Source: Myxococcaceae bacterium (lineage in GTDB: Bacteria; Myxococcota; Myxococcia; Myxococcales; Myxococcaceae). From it: a stretch of DNA of 52,865 nucleotides. Positions 27,054-35,204 of this stretch are shown here, one piece after another; within the stretch, counting starts at the first letter, position 1; every line of letters starts with the position of its first letter. Position numbers and translations under genes: made by a program. The stretch spans positions 1 through 52,865 of the forward strand of contig JAIBBR010000017.1 of assembly GCA_019694575.1 (NCBI GenBank), in the 5' to 3' direction. The notes under the pieces were generated by a model. That model was not told where the DNA came from. It worked only from the letters and a program-made list of their open reading frames with translations, and made no database searches.

Positions 27054-28343
27054 ATGATCAGGTTTCGCATTCTTCGCGGTTGGTTTCTCGGCTCATTGCT
27101 GGCCGCGAATGCGGCGCTTGCGCACGGCGGCGGGCTGATCGTGCGCTCGTTAACTTTCGTAGATAACCAGCCGCAGAGCATGTTGGCGGGCACGAGCGCC
27201 GGCGCGCTGTTTACGAGCGATCGCGGCGCGCATTGGGAATGGATCTGCGAAGAGGCGATTGGTTATGGGCAAAACGACATTCCGGTGTGGGCGGTGAGTA
27301 AACAGGGAACGTTTTTCGCCGCCGCGCTCAAAGGGCTTTATGCGTCGCGAGACCACGGCTGCACGTGGACCGCCCAGCCCGACTTTGCCAGCACGGGTGC
27401 CAAAGACATTCAAGTCGACGCGCAGGGAACGCTCTATGTCACCACCCAGCGCTACAGCGCGGTAAACGGCTTATTCATTTCTAAAGACGATGGCGCCACT
27501 TTTTCTCCGACGCCGATTTCGAATGATCACCTGTTTGTCTCTTCGGTACGCGTGAGCCCTTCGCGGTTACAACGCATTTACGTGGCCGCTTGGTGGTTCG
27601 AAGCGCCGGCCACTTCGGTTTGGTTCGTCAGCGATGACAGTGGGCAGACCTTCAGCCAACGCGATGTCTCGGCGGAGCAGGGCGGAGGGGGCCCCTTCGC
27701 GGTGCTGGCAGTGCACCCCACCCGCCCAGAGATTGTGCTCGCCGCTTTGACATACGACAGCGGCAATCGACCATCGTTCTTGTTGCGCAGCGAAAATGGC
27801 GGTGCAACCTTCACCCAAGTGCTCACCGGGGCCGACGCCTACAACAGCGCGGCGTTCAATGCCGATGGCCGTGTTGCATGGGTCGCGGCAGGCAATGCGC
27901 TCTATCGCTCTGATGACGGGGGTAAGACGTTCGCCGCGCAGCCGGCTCCGACACGAAACGCCTGTGTGCAGACCCGCGGCGACGACGTGTTCGCCTGTGG
28001 TTGGTCGATCGTCGACGGCTGGGGCCTTGGGCTCTTCAGCGACGCCTGCCCGAATAAGTGGGAAGCGCTTTTTCGTTACGAGCGCATCGGCGCGGTCAAA
28101 AATTGCCCGGCAGGTTCGCCTGTTCATGACGTGTGCACGCCGCTGTTGCCGGCGTTGCAGGCCACGGTGCCGGTTGATCTGCCTTATGACGCGGGTTGTG
28201 GAAATCTCGGCGAGGAGCCGAGTGATGCCGGGCCGGGTACGACTGCCGTCAAGTCTTGTGGCTGCGGCAGTGCGTCGGCGCTGAGTGCTCTGGGGGCCTT
28301 GGGGGTGCTCGCTTTTTTGCGAAAGCGTCAGCAAACGCGTTGA
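27054..28343 (+). CDS. Secreted beta-propeller (BNR/Asp-box) protein with MYXO-CTERM signal
   Basis: 429 residues from the ATG at 27054, the start of a signal peptide (hydrophobic segment through AANAALAHG). The body carries repeated Asp-box motifs of the S-x-D-x-G-x-T-F type (SKDDGATF, SDDSGQTF, SENGGATF, SDDGGKTF), typical of sialidase/sortilin/YCF48-like beta propellers. No sialidase catalytic residues are evident, so enzyme activity should not be assumed. The C-terminus has a MYXO-CTERM signal: SCGCGSAS, a hydrophobic stretch ALSALGALGVLAFL and RKRQ. It should be surface-anchored. The stop is 1 base before the ATG of the downstream Ser/Thr kinase gene, implying co-translation. Confidence 0.85.
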   Translation: MIRFRILRGWFLGSLLAANAALAHGGGLIVRSLTFVDNQPQSMLAGTSAGALFTSDRGAHWEWICEEAIGYGQNDIPVWAVSKQGTFFAAALKGLYASRDHGCTWTAQPDFASTGAKDIQVDAQGTLYVTTQRYSAVNGLFISKDDGATFSPTPISNDHLFVSSVRVSPSRLQRIYVAAWWFEAPATSVWFVSDDSGQTFSQRDVSAEQGGGGPFAVLAVHPTRPEIVLAALTYDSGNRPSFLLRSENGGATFTQVLTGADAYNSAAFNADGRVAWVAAGNALYRSDDGGKTFAAQPAPTRNACVQTRGDDVFACGWSIVDGWGLGLFSDACPNKWEALFRYERIGAVKNCPAGSPVHDVCTPLLPALQATVPVDLPYDAGCGNLGEEPSDAGPGTTAVKSCGCGSASALSALGALGVLAFLRKRQQTR

Positions 28344-28344
28344 C

Positions 28345-29823
28345 ATGGCCTACCGCGCTGACGAATTTACCGGCCGGTGCTTGGGCAAGTACGAAGTGCT
28401 CTGCCGCATTGCCGTGGGTGGTATGGCCGAAATTTTTCTCGGCTTTGCGCGAAGCGGCCCCGCGCCCAACCAGATGGTGGTGCTGAAGCGCATCTTGGCT
28501 GATCAGCGTGGTGATCGTGACGCGTTGCCGCTGTTGATCGACGAAGCCAAGGTTTGCGCAATGCTCAACCACCCCAACGTCGGCCGCGTGTTGGACCTCG
28601 AGCGCGCCGATGAAGAAGTGCTGCTGGCGATGGAGTTCATTCGCGGGGCCACGCTCGATGAGCTGAGCACCTTGCACTTGCAACACGGCGAACGCTTACC
28701 GTTGGGGTTTGTGCTGACGGCGATTCGTGACGCCGCGTTGGGGTTGAGCCACGCGCACACGTACGTCGACAGCGCGCACCAGCCCGCGCCGATTATTCAC
28801 CGCGACGTGACACCGCGAAACCTGATGGTGGGTTTCGACGGGCTGGGGCGGGTGCTCGACTTCGGCATCGCGCGGAGGTTGGGGGCGGCCCGTCGAACCG
28901 TGGCCGGCATGGTGCGTGGCACAGCGGCGTATATGGCGCCGGAGCAGGCGACTGATCGCGAAATGGACACACGCGCTGATCTCTTTTCGCTGGGCATCGT
29001 GTTTCACGAAATGCTCACCGGTCGTCGCCTCTTCTACAAAGGCAACCCAGCGCTCGACATGGCCGCGGTGTACGAGGCGCCGATTCCCGCTCCGTCGCAG
29101 GTGCAACGGGGGTTATCGAAAGCGCTTGACGAGGTGGTGCTCAAGGCGCTTACCCGCAACGTGGCGCAGCGTTACCAAACAGCGCATGAGTTGATTGCCG
29201 ACCTCGAGAAGGTCGCCGCAGGTCAGTTTTGGTCGCGGCAGCGCGCGGCGGCCTTGGTCTGTGACGCATTCGCTGATCGCCAGCGAGAGATCTTTGCGCT
29301 CGAGGCGAGGGTGGCCCGCCGCGAGTCGACGCCACTTTCAACCGTTGCTGGGTGGCCCGTCTTCAAGGTGCTTGAGGGAGAAGGCCCTTTCTCGGGGTCG
29401 TGGAAAGGGCCACCGGCGCTGAAAGCGGCGAGCGAACCCCCCGCTGCAACGCGGCCAAGCGTCGATCGTACGCAGCCCAATGAGCCAATGCCCCCCACAA
29501 CGCGCCGTTTTCGCCGCGGTTCGTTATGGCTGGGCGCGATAGCGGCAATCGGTGCGGGTGCGATGACCGCGGTGGCGGTTTACCGGTGGAAAGCGGCAGA
29601 AGCTGACATCGCGTCGGGTGTCTCTATCGTTGCGCCTCGGCCACTGGAGGTGCGCTACGGCAGCCAGCGTCTGGGAGTAACGCCGCTCAATGCCCTTTCG
29701 CTACCCGCGGGTCGTCAACGCCTCGAAGTGCGTGAAGGTGACGGCCCCTGGCGCTCGATGGAAATTGAAGTTCCTGCGCAGGGCGCCATTCAGGTCGACG
29801 TCGTGCTGGACAGCGCACCTTAA
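28345..29823 (+). CDS. Membrane-anchored Ser/Thr protein kinase with PEGA-like outer domain
   Basis: 492 residues. Kinase domain about 13-290: glycine loop VGGMAEIFLG, K48, HRD at 152-154 with N159, DFG at 172-174 and APEQ. All catalytic residues are kept. A linker leads to one transmembrane helix near 393-413 (LWLGAIAAIGAGAMTAVAVY). The outer C-terminal part (about 420-492), with PRPLEVRYGSQRLGVTPL and further short strands, resembles a PEGA domain. The ATG lies 1 base after the stop of the beta-propeller gene; the earlier in-frame start falls inside that gene. A hairpin is formed at its stop codon. Confidence 0.93.
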   Translation: MAYRADEFTGRCLGKYEVLCRIAVGGMAEIFLGFARSGPAPNQMVVLKRILADQRGDRDALPLLIDEAKVCAMLNHPNVGRVLDLERADEEVLLAMEFIRGATLDELSTLHLQHGERLPLGFVLTAIRDAALGLSHAHTYVDSAHQPAPIIHRDVTPRNLMVGFDGLGRVLDFGIARRLGAARRTVAGMVRGTAAYMAPEQATDREMDTRADLFSLGIVFHEMLTGRRLFYKGNPALDMAAVYEAPIPAPSQVQRGLSKALDEVVLKALTRNVAQRYQTAHELIADLEKVAAGQFWSRQRAAALVCDAFADRQREIFALEARVARRESTPLSTVAGWPVFKVLEGEGPFSGSWKGPPALKAASEPPAATRPSVDRTQPNEPMPPTTRRFRRGSLWLGAIAAIGAGAMTAVAVYRWKAAEADIASGVSIVAPRPLEVRYGSQRLGVTPLNALSLPAGRQRLEVREGDGPWRSMEIEVPAQGAIQVDVVLDSAP

Positions 29824-29843
29824 CCCCAGTGAATCGTGGGGTT
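29822..29843 (+). terminator. Hairpin at the stop codon of the second kinase gene
   Basis: Perfect 7-base arms AACCCCA (29822-29828, including part of the TAA stop) and TGGGGTT (29837-29843) with an 8-base loop. No T tract follows, so it is a weak terminator candidate or an mRNA-end hairpin. Confidence 0.4.
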
Positions 29844-29896
29844 GAGACGCAAATTCGCGTGAGTTCTGCGCAGAGCTGCCTTAAGGGGGCGCGACC

Positions 29897-31720
29897 ATGT
29901 TCACTACCCTTGTTGCCAGTTTGCTGTTGGGTGTCACCGCGCCCAAAGTTCCTGCTAACCCCAAGCCTGAAGATGCCAAGGCCTTCGTTGCGCAGGTGAA
30001 TACCGACTTGAAGAAGCTGTGGACACGCTCTTCAACCGCCGAATGGATCAAGTCGACTTACATCACCGATGACACCGAGCGAAACGCGGCGTCAGCCAAT
30101 GAAGACGTGATGGAATACCTCACGGCGGCGATCAAAGAATCGCTCAAGTTGAAAGACGTGAAGGTCGACGCTGACACAGGCCGCGCGTTGTATTTGCTCA
30201 AAGTGTCGCAGGCGTTGCCGGCGCCGGGCGATGCTGCCAAACGCAGCAAACTGGCTGAACTGGCGGCCAAGCTCGAAGGCATGTACGGCAAGGGCAAGTG
30301 GTGCGGCAAAAATGACGTGCCAGGCAAAGACGAGAAAGAAGACAAGAAGCACTGCCGCGATTTGCAGCAGCTCTCTGACGTGCTGACCAAGGGTGGCAAG
30401 TACGAAGATCAGCTCGAAGCGTGGGAAGGCTGGCACACCATTTCGGTCGATATGAAACCGCTCTATGAGCAATTGGTAGAGCTCTCGAACGAAGGTGCGA
30501 AAGAAATCGGCTATGGCAACTTGAGTGAGCTCTGGCGCGCGGGTTACGACATGAGCCCGGCCGACTTCGAGAAAGAGACCGACCGGCTTTGGACACAGGT
30601 GAAGCCGCTTTACGACGACTTGCACTGCTATGTGCGCAAGCAGTTGTCGAAGAAATACGGCGCCGACAAAGTGAGCCCGACCGGCCCCTTGCCCGCGCAC
30701 TTGCTCGGCAACATGTGGGCGCAAGAATGGTCGAATGTGTACCCCTTGGTTGAGCCGTTCAAGGGCCAACCCAGCCTCGATGTCGAAGCGGGCTTGAAAA
30801 AACAGAAGTACGACGAAAAGAAATTGGTGAAGTTGGGTGAAGCGTTCTTCACCTCCTTGGGGCTGGACCCACTGCCCGCGACCTTTTGGGAACGTTCTCA
30901 GTTCAAGAAGCCGCAAGATCGCGACGTGGTGTGCCACGCCAGCGCGTGGGACGTGACGTTCGATAACGACTTGCGCATCAAGATGTGCATCAAGATTGAT
31001 GAAGAGAATTTCACCACCGTGCACCACGAGCTCGGGCACGACTATTACTTTATGAATTACTACAAGCTGCCGGTGCTCTTTCAGGCGGGAGCGAACGACG
31101 GCTTTCACGAAGCGATCGGCGACGCGATCACCCGGTCGATCACTCCGGGCTACTTGAAGAACTTGGGGTTGATCAAAGAGGTGCCCAAAGACGACAAAGG
31201 CTTAATCAACGTGCAAATGAAAGAAGCGCTCGACAGCATCGCCTTCTTGCCGTTCGGTCGAATGATCGATCAATGGCGGTGGGACGTGCTCTCGGGCAAG
31301 GTGAAGCCGGCCGACTACAACGCGCACTGGTGGGCGCTGCGTAAGAAGTACCAAGGCATTGTGCCGCCTGGCCCTCGCCCCGCCAACGCGTTTGATCCCG
31401 GCGCGAAGTACCACATTCCCGCCAACGTGCCGTACATGCGCTATTTCCTCGCGCGCATTCTTCAATACCAGTTTCACCGCGCGCTCTGCCAAGCCGCGGG
31501 GCAGAAGGGGCCTCTGCACAGCTGTTCTATTTACGGAAACAAAGACGCGGGCGCGAAGCTGAAGGCGATGTTGTCAATGGGCGCGAGCAAGCCCTGGGCT
31601 GACGCGTTAGAAGCCATCACCGGCCAGCGCCAGATGGACGCAACGGCGATCATCGATTACTTCGCTCCGCTGCAAGCCTGGTTGAAGAAGCAGAACGAAG
31701 GCCAAACCTGCGGCTGGTAG
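29897..31720 (+). CDS. Secreted M2-family (ACE-like) zinc peptidyl dipeptidase
   Basis: 607 residues with a short signal peptide (MFTTLVASLLLGVTA). The zinc site is HHELGHD with H377, E378 and H381; the third ligand E405 (GFHEAIGD) is 28 residues after H377, the same spacing as in human ACE. Other family marks are VVCHASAWD, RIKMCIKI and GANDGFHEAIGD. M2 enzymes remove C-terminal dipeptides from peptides. The ribosome-binding site AAGGGGG stands 7 bases before the ATG. It acts outside the cytoplasm, probably in the periplasm. It is followed 19 bases later by a second zinc peptidase. Confidence 0.92.
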   Translation: MFTTLVASLLLGVTAPKVPANPKPEDAKAFVAQVNTDLKKLWTRSSTAEWIKSTYITDDTERNAASANEDVMEYLTAAIKESLKLKDVKVDADTGRALYLLKVSQALPAPGDAAKRSKLAELAAKLEGMYGKGKWCGKNDVPGKDEKEDKKHCRDLQQLSDVLTKGGKYEDQLEAWEGWHTISVDMKPLYEQLVELSNEGAKEIGYGNLSELWRAGYDMSPADFEKETDRLWTQVKPLYDDLHCYVRKQLSKKYGADKVSPTGPLPAHLLGNMWAQEWSNVYPLVEPFKGQPSLDVEAGLKKQKYDEKKLVKLGEAFFTSLGLDPLPATFWERSQFKKPQDRDVVCHASAWDVTFDNDLRIKMCIKIDEENFTTVHHELGHDYYFMNYYKLPVLFQAGANDGFHEAIGDAITRSITPGYLKNLGLIKEVPKDDKGLINVQMKEALDSIAFLPFGRMIDQWRWDVLSGKVKPADYNAHWWALRKKYQGIVPPGPRPANAFDPGAKYHIPANVPYMRYFLARILQYQFHRALCQAAGQKGPLHSCSIYGNKDAGAKLKAMLSMGASKPWADALEAITGQRQMDATAIIDYFAPLQAWLKKQNEGQTCGW

Positions 31721-31739
31721 CCGTGCTCGGAGATGTGAC

Positions 31740-33773
31740 ATGTCAGCCTTGCTCACGCTGTTTCTGCTCGCTGCTGCACCTGCGAAGATGACCATCGACA
31801 AAACGGCGGTGAAAGCGCAGTTGCTCAAGAGCCACCCTGAAGCGAAAGACCGCATTGAGCGTGGGGTGGAGCAGGCGGCGTCGCTGTGGAAAAAAGAAGA
31901 TGGCGACTTCGCAGCGTTCGCAGCCGAAAACTTTGTTTCTGACCCCAAGGAACTCGAAGCAATCTTCAACCGGTTCGAGGCCAACTTAGAGCAGATCGAC
32001 GGGCACCTTTTGGAAATTGGCCGTGAATTGCGGCGCCCCACCGAGCTCGACCTGGGCCCGTTGACCAAGGTCGACCCGCTGTTTGCGGCGGTTGATCCTA
32101 CGGCGCATGTTACCGACGATCTTTTCGACGGCAAGCTCGGCTTTGTGGCGCTGCTCAATTTTCCCTTGAGTACGCTCGATGAGCGTTTGGCCGACGGTGC
32201 GAAGTGGACACGGCAGCAGTGGGCGGAAGCGCGGTTGACAGGCCGGTTCGCGCGCCGCGTGCCGGCGGAAGTGGCGCAAGAGGTGGCGAAGGCGAGCGCG
32301 GCGGCTGACCTGTACATCGCCGAGTACAACATTTGGATGCACCATTTGCTCGACGACTCGGGTGACCGGCTTTTCGAAAAAGGCAAGCGGCTGATCAGCC
32401 ACTGGAACCTGCGCGACGAGCTGAAGGCGAACTATGCCGATGCGAAGGGCCTGGCCAAGCAGCGCATGATCGTCAAGGTGATGGAGCGCATCGTCACCCA
32501 AACGATCCCCGCGGCGGTGATCGACAACCCCAACGTTGACTGGAACCCGTTCACCAACAAAGTGACGGCGGCTCCGGCAGCCGAGCTAGAAGAGAATGCT
32601 CCGAAGAAACCGGTGGTGCTCGACGGCAAGCCCGAGGCTGACGTGCGGTACCAGCGGTTTTGGGCGAATTATGCCGCGGCGCGCCGGGCAGACCCTTTTT
32701 CGCCCACGGCCAAGACGCAGATTGAGCGTGCGTTCGCGATGGGCGCCGAAATGCCCGAAGCACGGGTGAAGGCGATGCTCGAAGAAGTGCTCAAGTCTCC
32801 GCTGGTCACCAAGGTCGCCGAAGAAATGAAGAAACGTCTGGGGCGCGAGCTCGAGCCGGCTGACCTTTGGTACAACGGCTTTGTCCCGCGAGGAAAAATT
32901 CCCGAAGGCGAGCTCGATGCCAAGGTGAAGAAAAAGTACCCGACCGCCGAAGCGTTCGCCGCCGACATTCCTCGCATTTTGAAAGATCTGGGGTTTTCGC
33001 CAGAGCGCGCGAAGTACCTGGCTGAGCACATCAAGGTCGATGCGTCGCGTGGAGCAGGGCATGCCATGCAATCGGCGCGGCGGGGTGATTTCCCACGGCT
33101 GCGTACGCGCGTCGAAAAAGACGGCATGAACTACAAGGGCTACAACATCGCGGTGCACGAGCTCGGCCACAACGTCGAGCAGGTGTTCAGCCTTTATGAT
33201 GTTGATCACACGTTGCTCGCCGGCGTGCCGAACACGGCGTTCACCGAAGCGCTGGCGTTTGTGTTCCAGGCGAAAGACTTAGAACTGCTGGGCTTGGGCA
33301 AGCCCGACGCTGAGACCGAGCGGCTGCGGGTGCTCAACGATTTCTGGATGACGTGGGAAATTGCCGGCGTGGCGCTGGTGGACATCGCGGTCTGGCATTG
33401 GATGTACGAGAACCCCAAAGCCACTCCTGCGCAGCTGCGTGAAGCCACGGCCAAAGCCGCGCGTCAGGTGTGGAACCAGTATTACGCGCCGGTACTGGGT
33501 GGAAAAGACACCGCGTTGCTCGGCATCTACTCGCACATGATCAGTTACCCGCTGTACCTGTTCAATTACCCGGTGGGGCACTTGATCGCGTTTCAGATCG
33601 AAGAGCAGGTGAAGAAGACCGGCAAGCTGGGGCCTGAGTTCGAGCGCATGGCGAAGCAGGGCGCGGTGTCTCCCGATTTGTGGATGACGAATGCCTCTGG
33701 CGAGCCGGTGGGAGCAGGTCCCCTGTTGCGGGCGACGGCGGCCGCGCTGGGTATCAAGCCGGGAAGCGGCTGA
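31740..33773 (+). CDS. Secreted gluzincin-type zinc peptidase, M3-like
   Basis: 677 residues beginning with a short hydrophobic signal (MSALLTLFLLAAAPA). The zinc site is HELGHN with H473, E474 and H477; a candidate third ligand E503 (NTAFTEALAF) follows 30 residues later. The mostly helical make-up and the AGVPNTAFTEA segment recall thimet oligopeptidase-like M3 enzymes, but overall similarity to named families is weak, so M3-like is tentative. The N-terminal 300 residues are helical and match nothing I know. It is paired with the ACE-like gene 19 bases upstream. An oligopeptide-degrading role in the envelope is the simplest inference. Confidence 0.78.
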   Translation: MSALLTLFLLAAAPAKMTIDKTAVKAQLLKSHPEAKDRIERGVEQAASLWKKEDGDFAAFAAENFVSDPKELEAIFNRFEANLEQIDGHLLEIGRELRRPTELDLGPLTKVDPLFAAVDPTAHVTDDLFDGKLGFVALLNFPLSTLDERLADGAKWTRQQWAEARLTGRFARRVPAEVAQEVAKASAAADLYIAEYNIWMHHLLDDSGDRLFEKGKRLISHWNLRDELKANYADAKGLAKQRMIVKVMERIVTQTIPAAVIDNPNVDWNPFTNKVTAAPAAELEENAPKKPVVLDGKPEADVRYQRFWANYAAARRADPFSPTAKTQIERAFAMGAEMPEARVKAMLEEVLKSPLVTKVAEEMKKRLGRELEPADLWYNGFVPRGKIPEGELDAKVKKKYPTAEAFAADIPRILKDLGFSPERAKYLAEHIKVDASRGAGHAMQSARRGDFPRLRTRVEKDGMNYKGYNIAVHELGHNVEQVFSLYDVDHTLLAGVPNTAFTEALAFVFQAKDLELLGLGKPDAETERLRVLNDFWMTWEIAGVALVDIAVWHWMYENPKATPAQLREATAKAARQVWNQYYAPVLGGKDTALLGIYSHMISYPLYLFNYPVGHLIAFQIEEQVKKTGKLGPEFERMAKQGAVSPDLWMTNASGEPVGAGPLLRATAAALGIKPGSG

Positions 33774-33847
33774 AAAAAAGAGCCGCATCAGCGGTAACGG
33801 CGATCTGTTTTTTTGACTGTGCCGATCAGGGCCGTAGCATTTGCTTC

Positions 33848-34174
33848 ATGACCGACAAGCGCAAGAACCGCCGGGTGCCGTTGGATATCTACCTGAACAA
33901 GTACATCGGCGGAGTGCCCTACATGGCGCGCTCGGCCGACATCAGCCCCGAGGGCGTCGGTTTGGCGCACTTGATCGAGCCGCAAATGCACGGCCGCCGC
34001 GTGGGCTTGCAGTTTCAGCTGCCCGGTTCTGAAGAAGTCATCTACGCCGAGGGGGAAATTGTGCGCGAGTGGATGGCGCCCGAAGTTGAAGGTTCGGGCA
34101 TCAAGTTCACGCTGCTCACCGAGCGTCACAAGAAGCTGATTGACGGCTTTGTCGCCACGCGCACCGAAGAGTAA
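33848..34174 (+). CDS. PilZ-domain protein
   Basis: 108 residues from the ATG at 33848. The c-di-GMP-binding signature is present: RKNRR at 5-9 (RxxxR) and ADISPEGVG around 30-38 (D/NxSxxG), then a beta-barrel core to about residue 95. It is a stand-alone PilZ domain with no effector domain, so it would act by binding a partner. In myxobacteria such proteins can affect motility and exopolysaccharide; the role here is unknown. An earlier in-frame start lies inside the peptidase gene and is rejected. A hairpin terminator follows. Confidence 0.88.
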   Translation: MTDKRKNRRVPLDIYLNKYIGGVPYMARSADISPEGVGLAHLIEPQMHGRRVGLQFQLPGSEEVIYAEGEIVREWMAPEVEGSGIKFTLLTERHKKLIDGFVATRTEE

Positions 34175-34182
34175 TTGAAGGT

Positions 34183-34245
34183 CGCTCAGGTGTGCGGCGT
34201 TTCTCACCAAGACGCACTGCTGCGCACTTGAGCGTGCATCATTTT
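34183..34245 (+). terminator. Candidate terminator after the PilZ gene
   Basis: Arms CGCTCAGGTG (34183-34192) and CACTTGAGCG (34225-34234) form ten pairs with one G:T, around a loop containing a smaller GCGT/ACGC pair. A short TTTT tract follows at 34242-34245, a little distant from the stem. Confidence 0.5.
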
Positions 34246-34248
34246 GCT

Positions 34249-34273
34249 GCCCCGAAAACTTTCGAATCGGGGC
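34249..34273. repeat. Inverted repeat upstream of the envelope-protein operon
   Basis: Perfect 7-base arms GCCCCGA (34249-34255) and TCGGGGC (34267-34273) with an 11-base spacer that contains TTCGAA. It lies 33 bases before the TTGACA box and could be an upstream operator or the end of a terminator region. Confidence 0.45.
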
Positions 34274-34305
34274 GGCCGGCGATGTGGTTTGAATAACTGC
34301 GACGC

Positions 34306-34351
34306 TTGACACTCGGTAAGTGGGGTGAATGAATGTTCACTCTTTCCCCAC
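34306..34351 (+). promoter_or_regulatory. Putative promoter and overlapping hairpin of the envelope-protein operon
   Basis: A consensus -35 box TTGACA is at 34306-34311; a weak -10 (ATGAAT, 34329-34334) follows a 17-base spacer. The same region folds as a hairpin: GTGGGG (34320-34325) with CCCCAC (34346-34351), and inside it GTGAA (34325-34329) with TTCAC (34336-34340). A ribosome-binding site AGAGGG precedes the GTG start at 34382. Overlap of promoter and palindrome suggests repressor binding. Confidence 0.45.
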
Positions 34352-34381
34352 ACTTACGATTCAAACCAAAGAGGGTGTCAC

Positions 34382-35176
34382 GTGAAGCGACTCGTCTTGA
34401 TGCTGGCATTGGCTATTCCGTTTGGAGCACCTTGGGCCCAAGGTAAAGACGCCAAGAAGGTCGAAGGCGACCCCAAGCCGATGCAGGGCGTTAACTGGAG
34501 TGGGCAGGTGGTGAAGGCGACCGGTTCTGGCGCGCCTGATGTGAAGGCCTCGAGCCCGGCGCAAGCCCGTTTGGGGGCCGAGCGTGCCGCTACCTTAGAC
34601 GCCTTTCGTAACTTGTTGGCCCAGGTGAAGGGCATTCAGATTTCAGCGGGCAAGACAGTGAACGACGCCACGGCCAGCGACGAGATCAAGGCCAAGGTCG
34701 AAGGCGTGGTCAAAGGCTACAAAATTGTCGGCAAGCGCTATTTCTCGGACGGAGGCGTGGAAGTCGACGTTGAGGTGCCGTTGGCCGCGCTGACCGACGT
34801 GTTTGACCCTGAAGCGACGCAGCAGATGGCGACCAAGACCGACGGCGAGAAGACCAACACTGGCTTGGTCATCGACGCCCGTGGGTTGAAGGTGAGCCCC
34901 GCGCTCGCTCCCCGCGTGCTCGACGAGTCGGGCAAGGCGCTGTACTCGGTTGATTCGCTGTCGATCGATGCGCGCAAGCAGACCGGCGTCGCGTCGTACG
35001 TGCAGAGCTTGGACGAAGCGAAGAAGAGCATGAAGGCGGGCGACAAGCCGCTGATCATCAAGGCCGCCAAGGCCAATGGCACCGACTTGCAGCTGGGTAG
35101 CGACGAAGTGAAGAAGCTGGCCAGTGCCAACACCAGCTACCTGGCCGAGGGCCGGGTGGTGATCGTGCTCAACTAA
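34382..35176 (+). CDS. LPP20-like secreted envelope protein
   Basis: 264 residues from a GTG at 34382, preceded by an AGAGGG ribosome-binding site; this start begins a signal peptide (VKRLVLMLALAIPFGAPWAQG). The body has the LPP20/FlgT-N type pattern: ARLGAERAATLDAFRNLLAQVKG, then a region ending YKIVGKRYFSDGGVEVDVEVPL. LPP20-family proteins are often lipoproteins, but no lipobox cysteine is present here, so it is probably periplasmic or outer-membrane associated. It is the first gene of the six-gene envelope operon. Confidence 0.75.
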   Translation: MKRLVLMLALAIPFGAPWAQGKDAKKVEGDPKPMQGVNWSGQVVKATGSGAPDVKASSPAQARLGAERAATLDAFRNLLAQVKGIQISAGKTVNDATASDEIKAKVEGVVKGYKIVGKRYFSDGGVEVDVEVPLAALTDVFDPEATQQMATKTDGEKTNTGLVIDARGLKVSPALAPRVLDESGKALYSVDSLSIDARKQTGVASYVQSLDEAKKSMKAGDKPLIIKAAKANGTDLQLGSDEVKKLASANTSYLAEGRVVIVLN

Positions 35177-35204
35177 CTTTCAACCTTCAGCGATAAAGGG
35201 AACC

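Noticed and set aside
27054-28343. Sialidase activity for the Asp-box protein
   Set aside because: Asp-box repeats only show a beta propeller; the arginine triad and other sialidase residues were not recognised.
30092-31108. 338-codon minus-strand open frame opposite the ACE-like peptidase
   Set aside because: Antisense to conserved M2 motifs, composition unlike a real protein.
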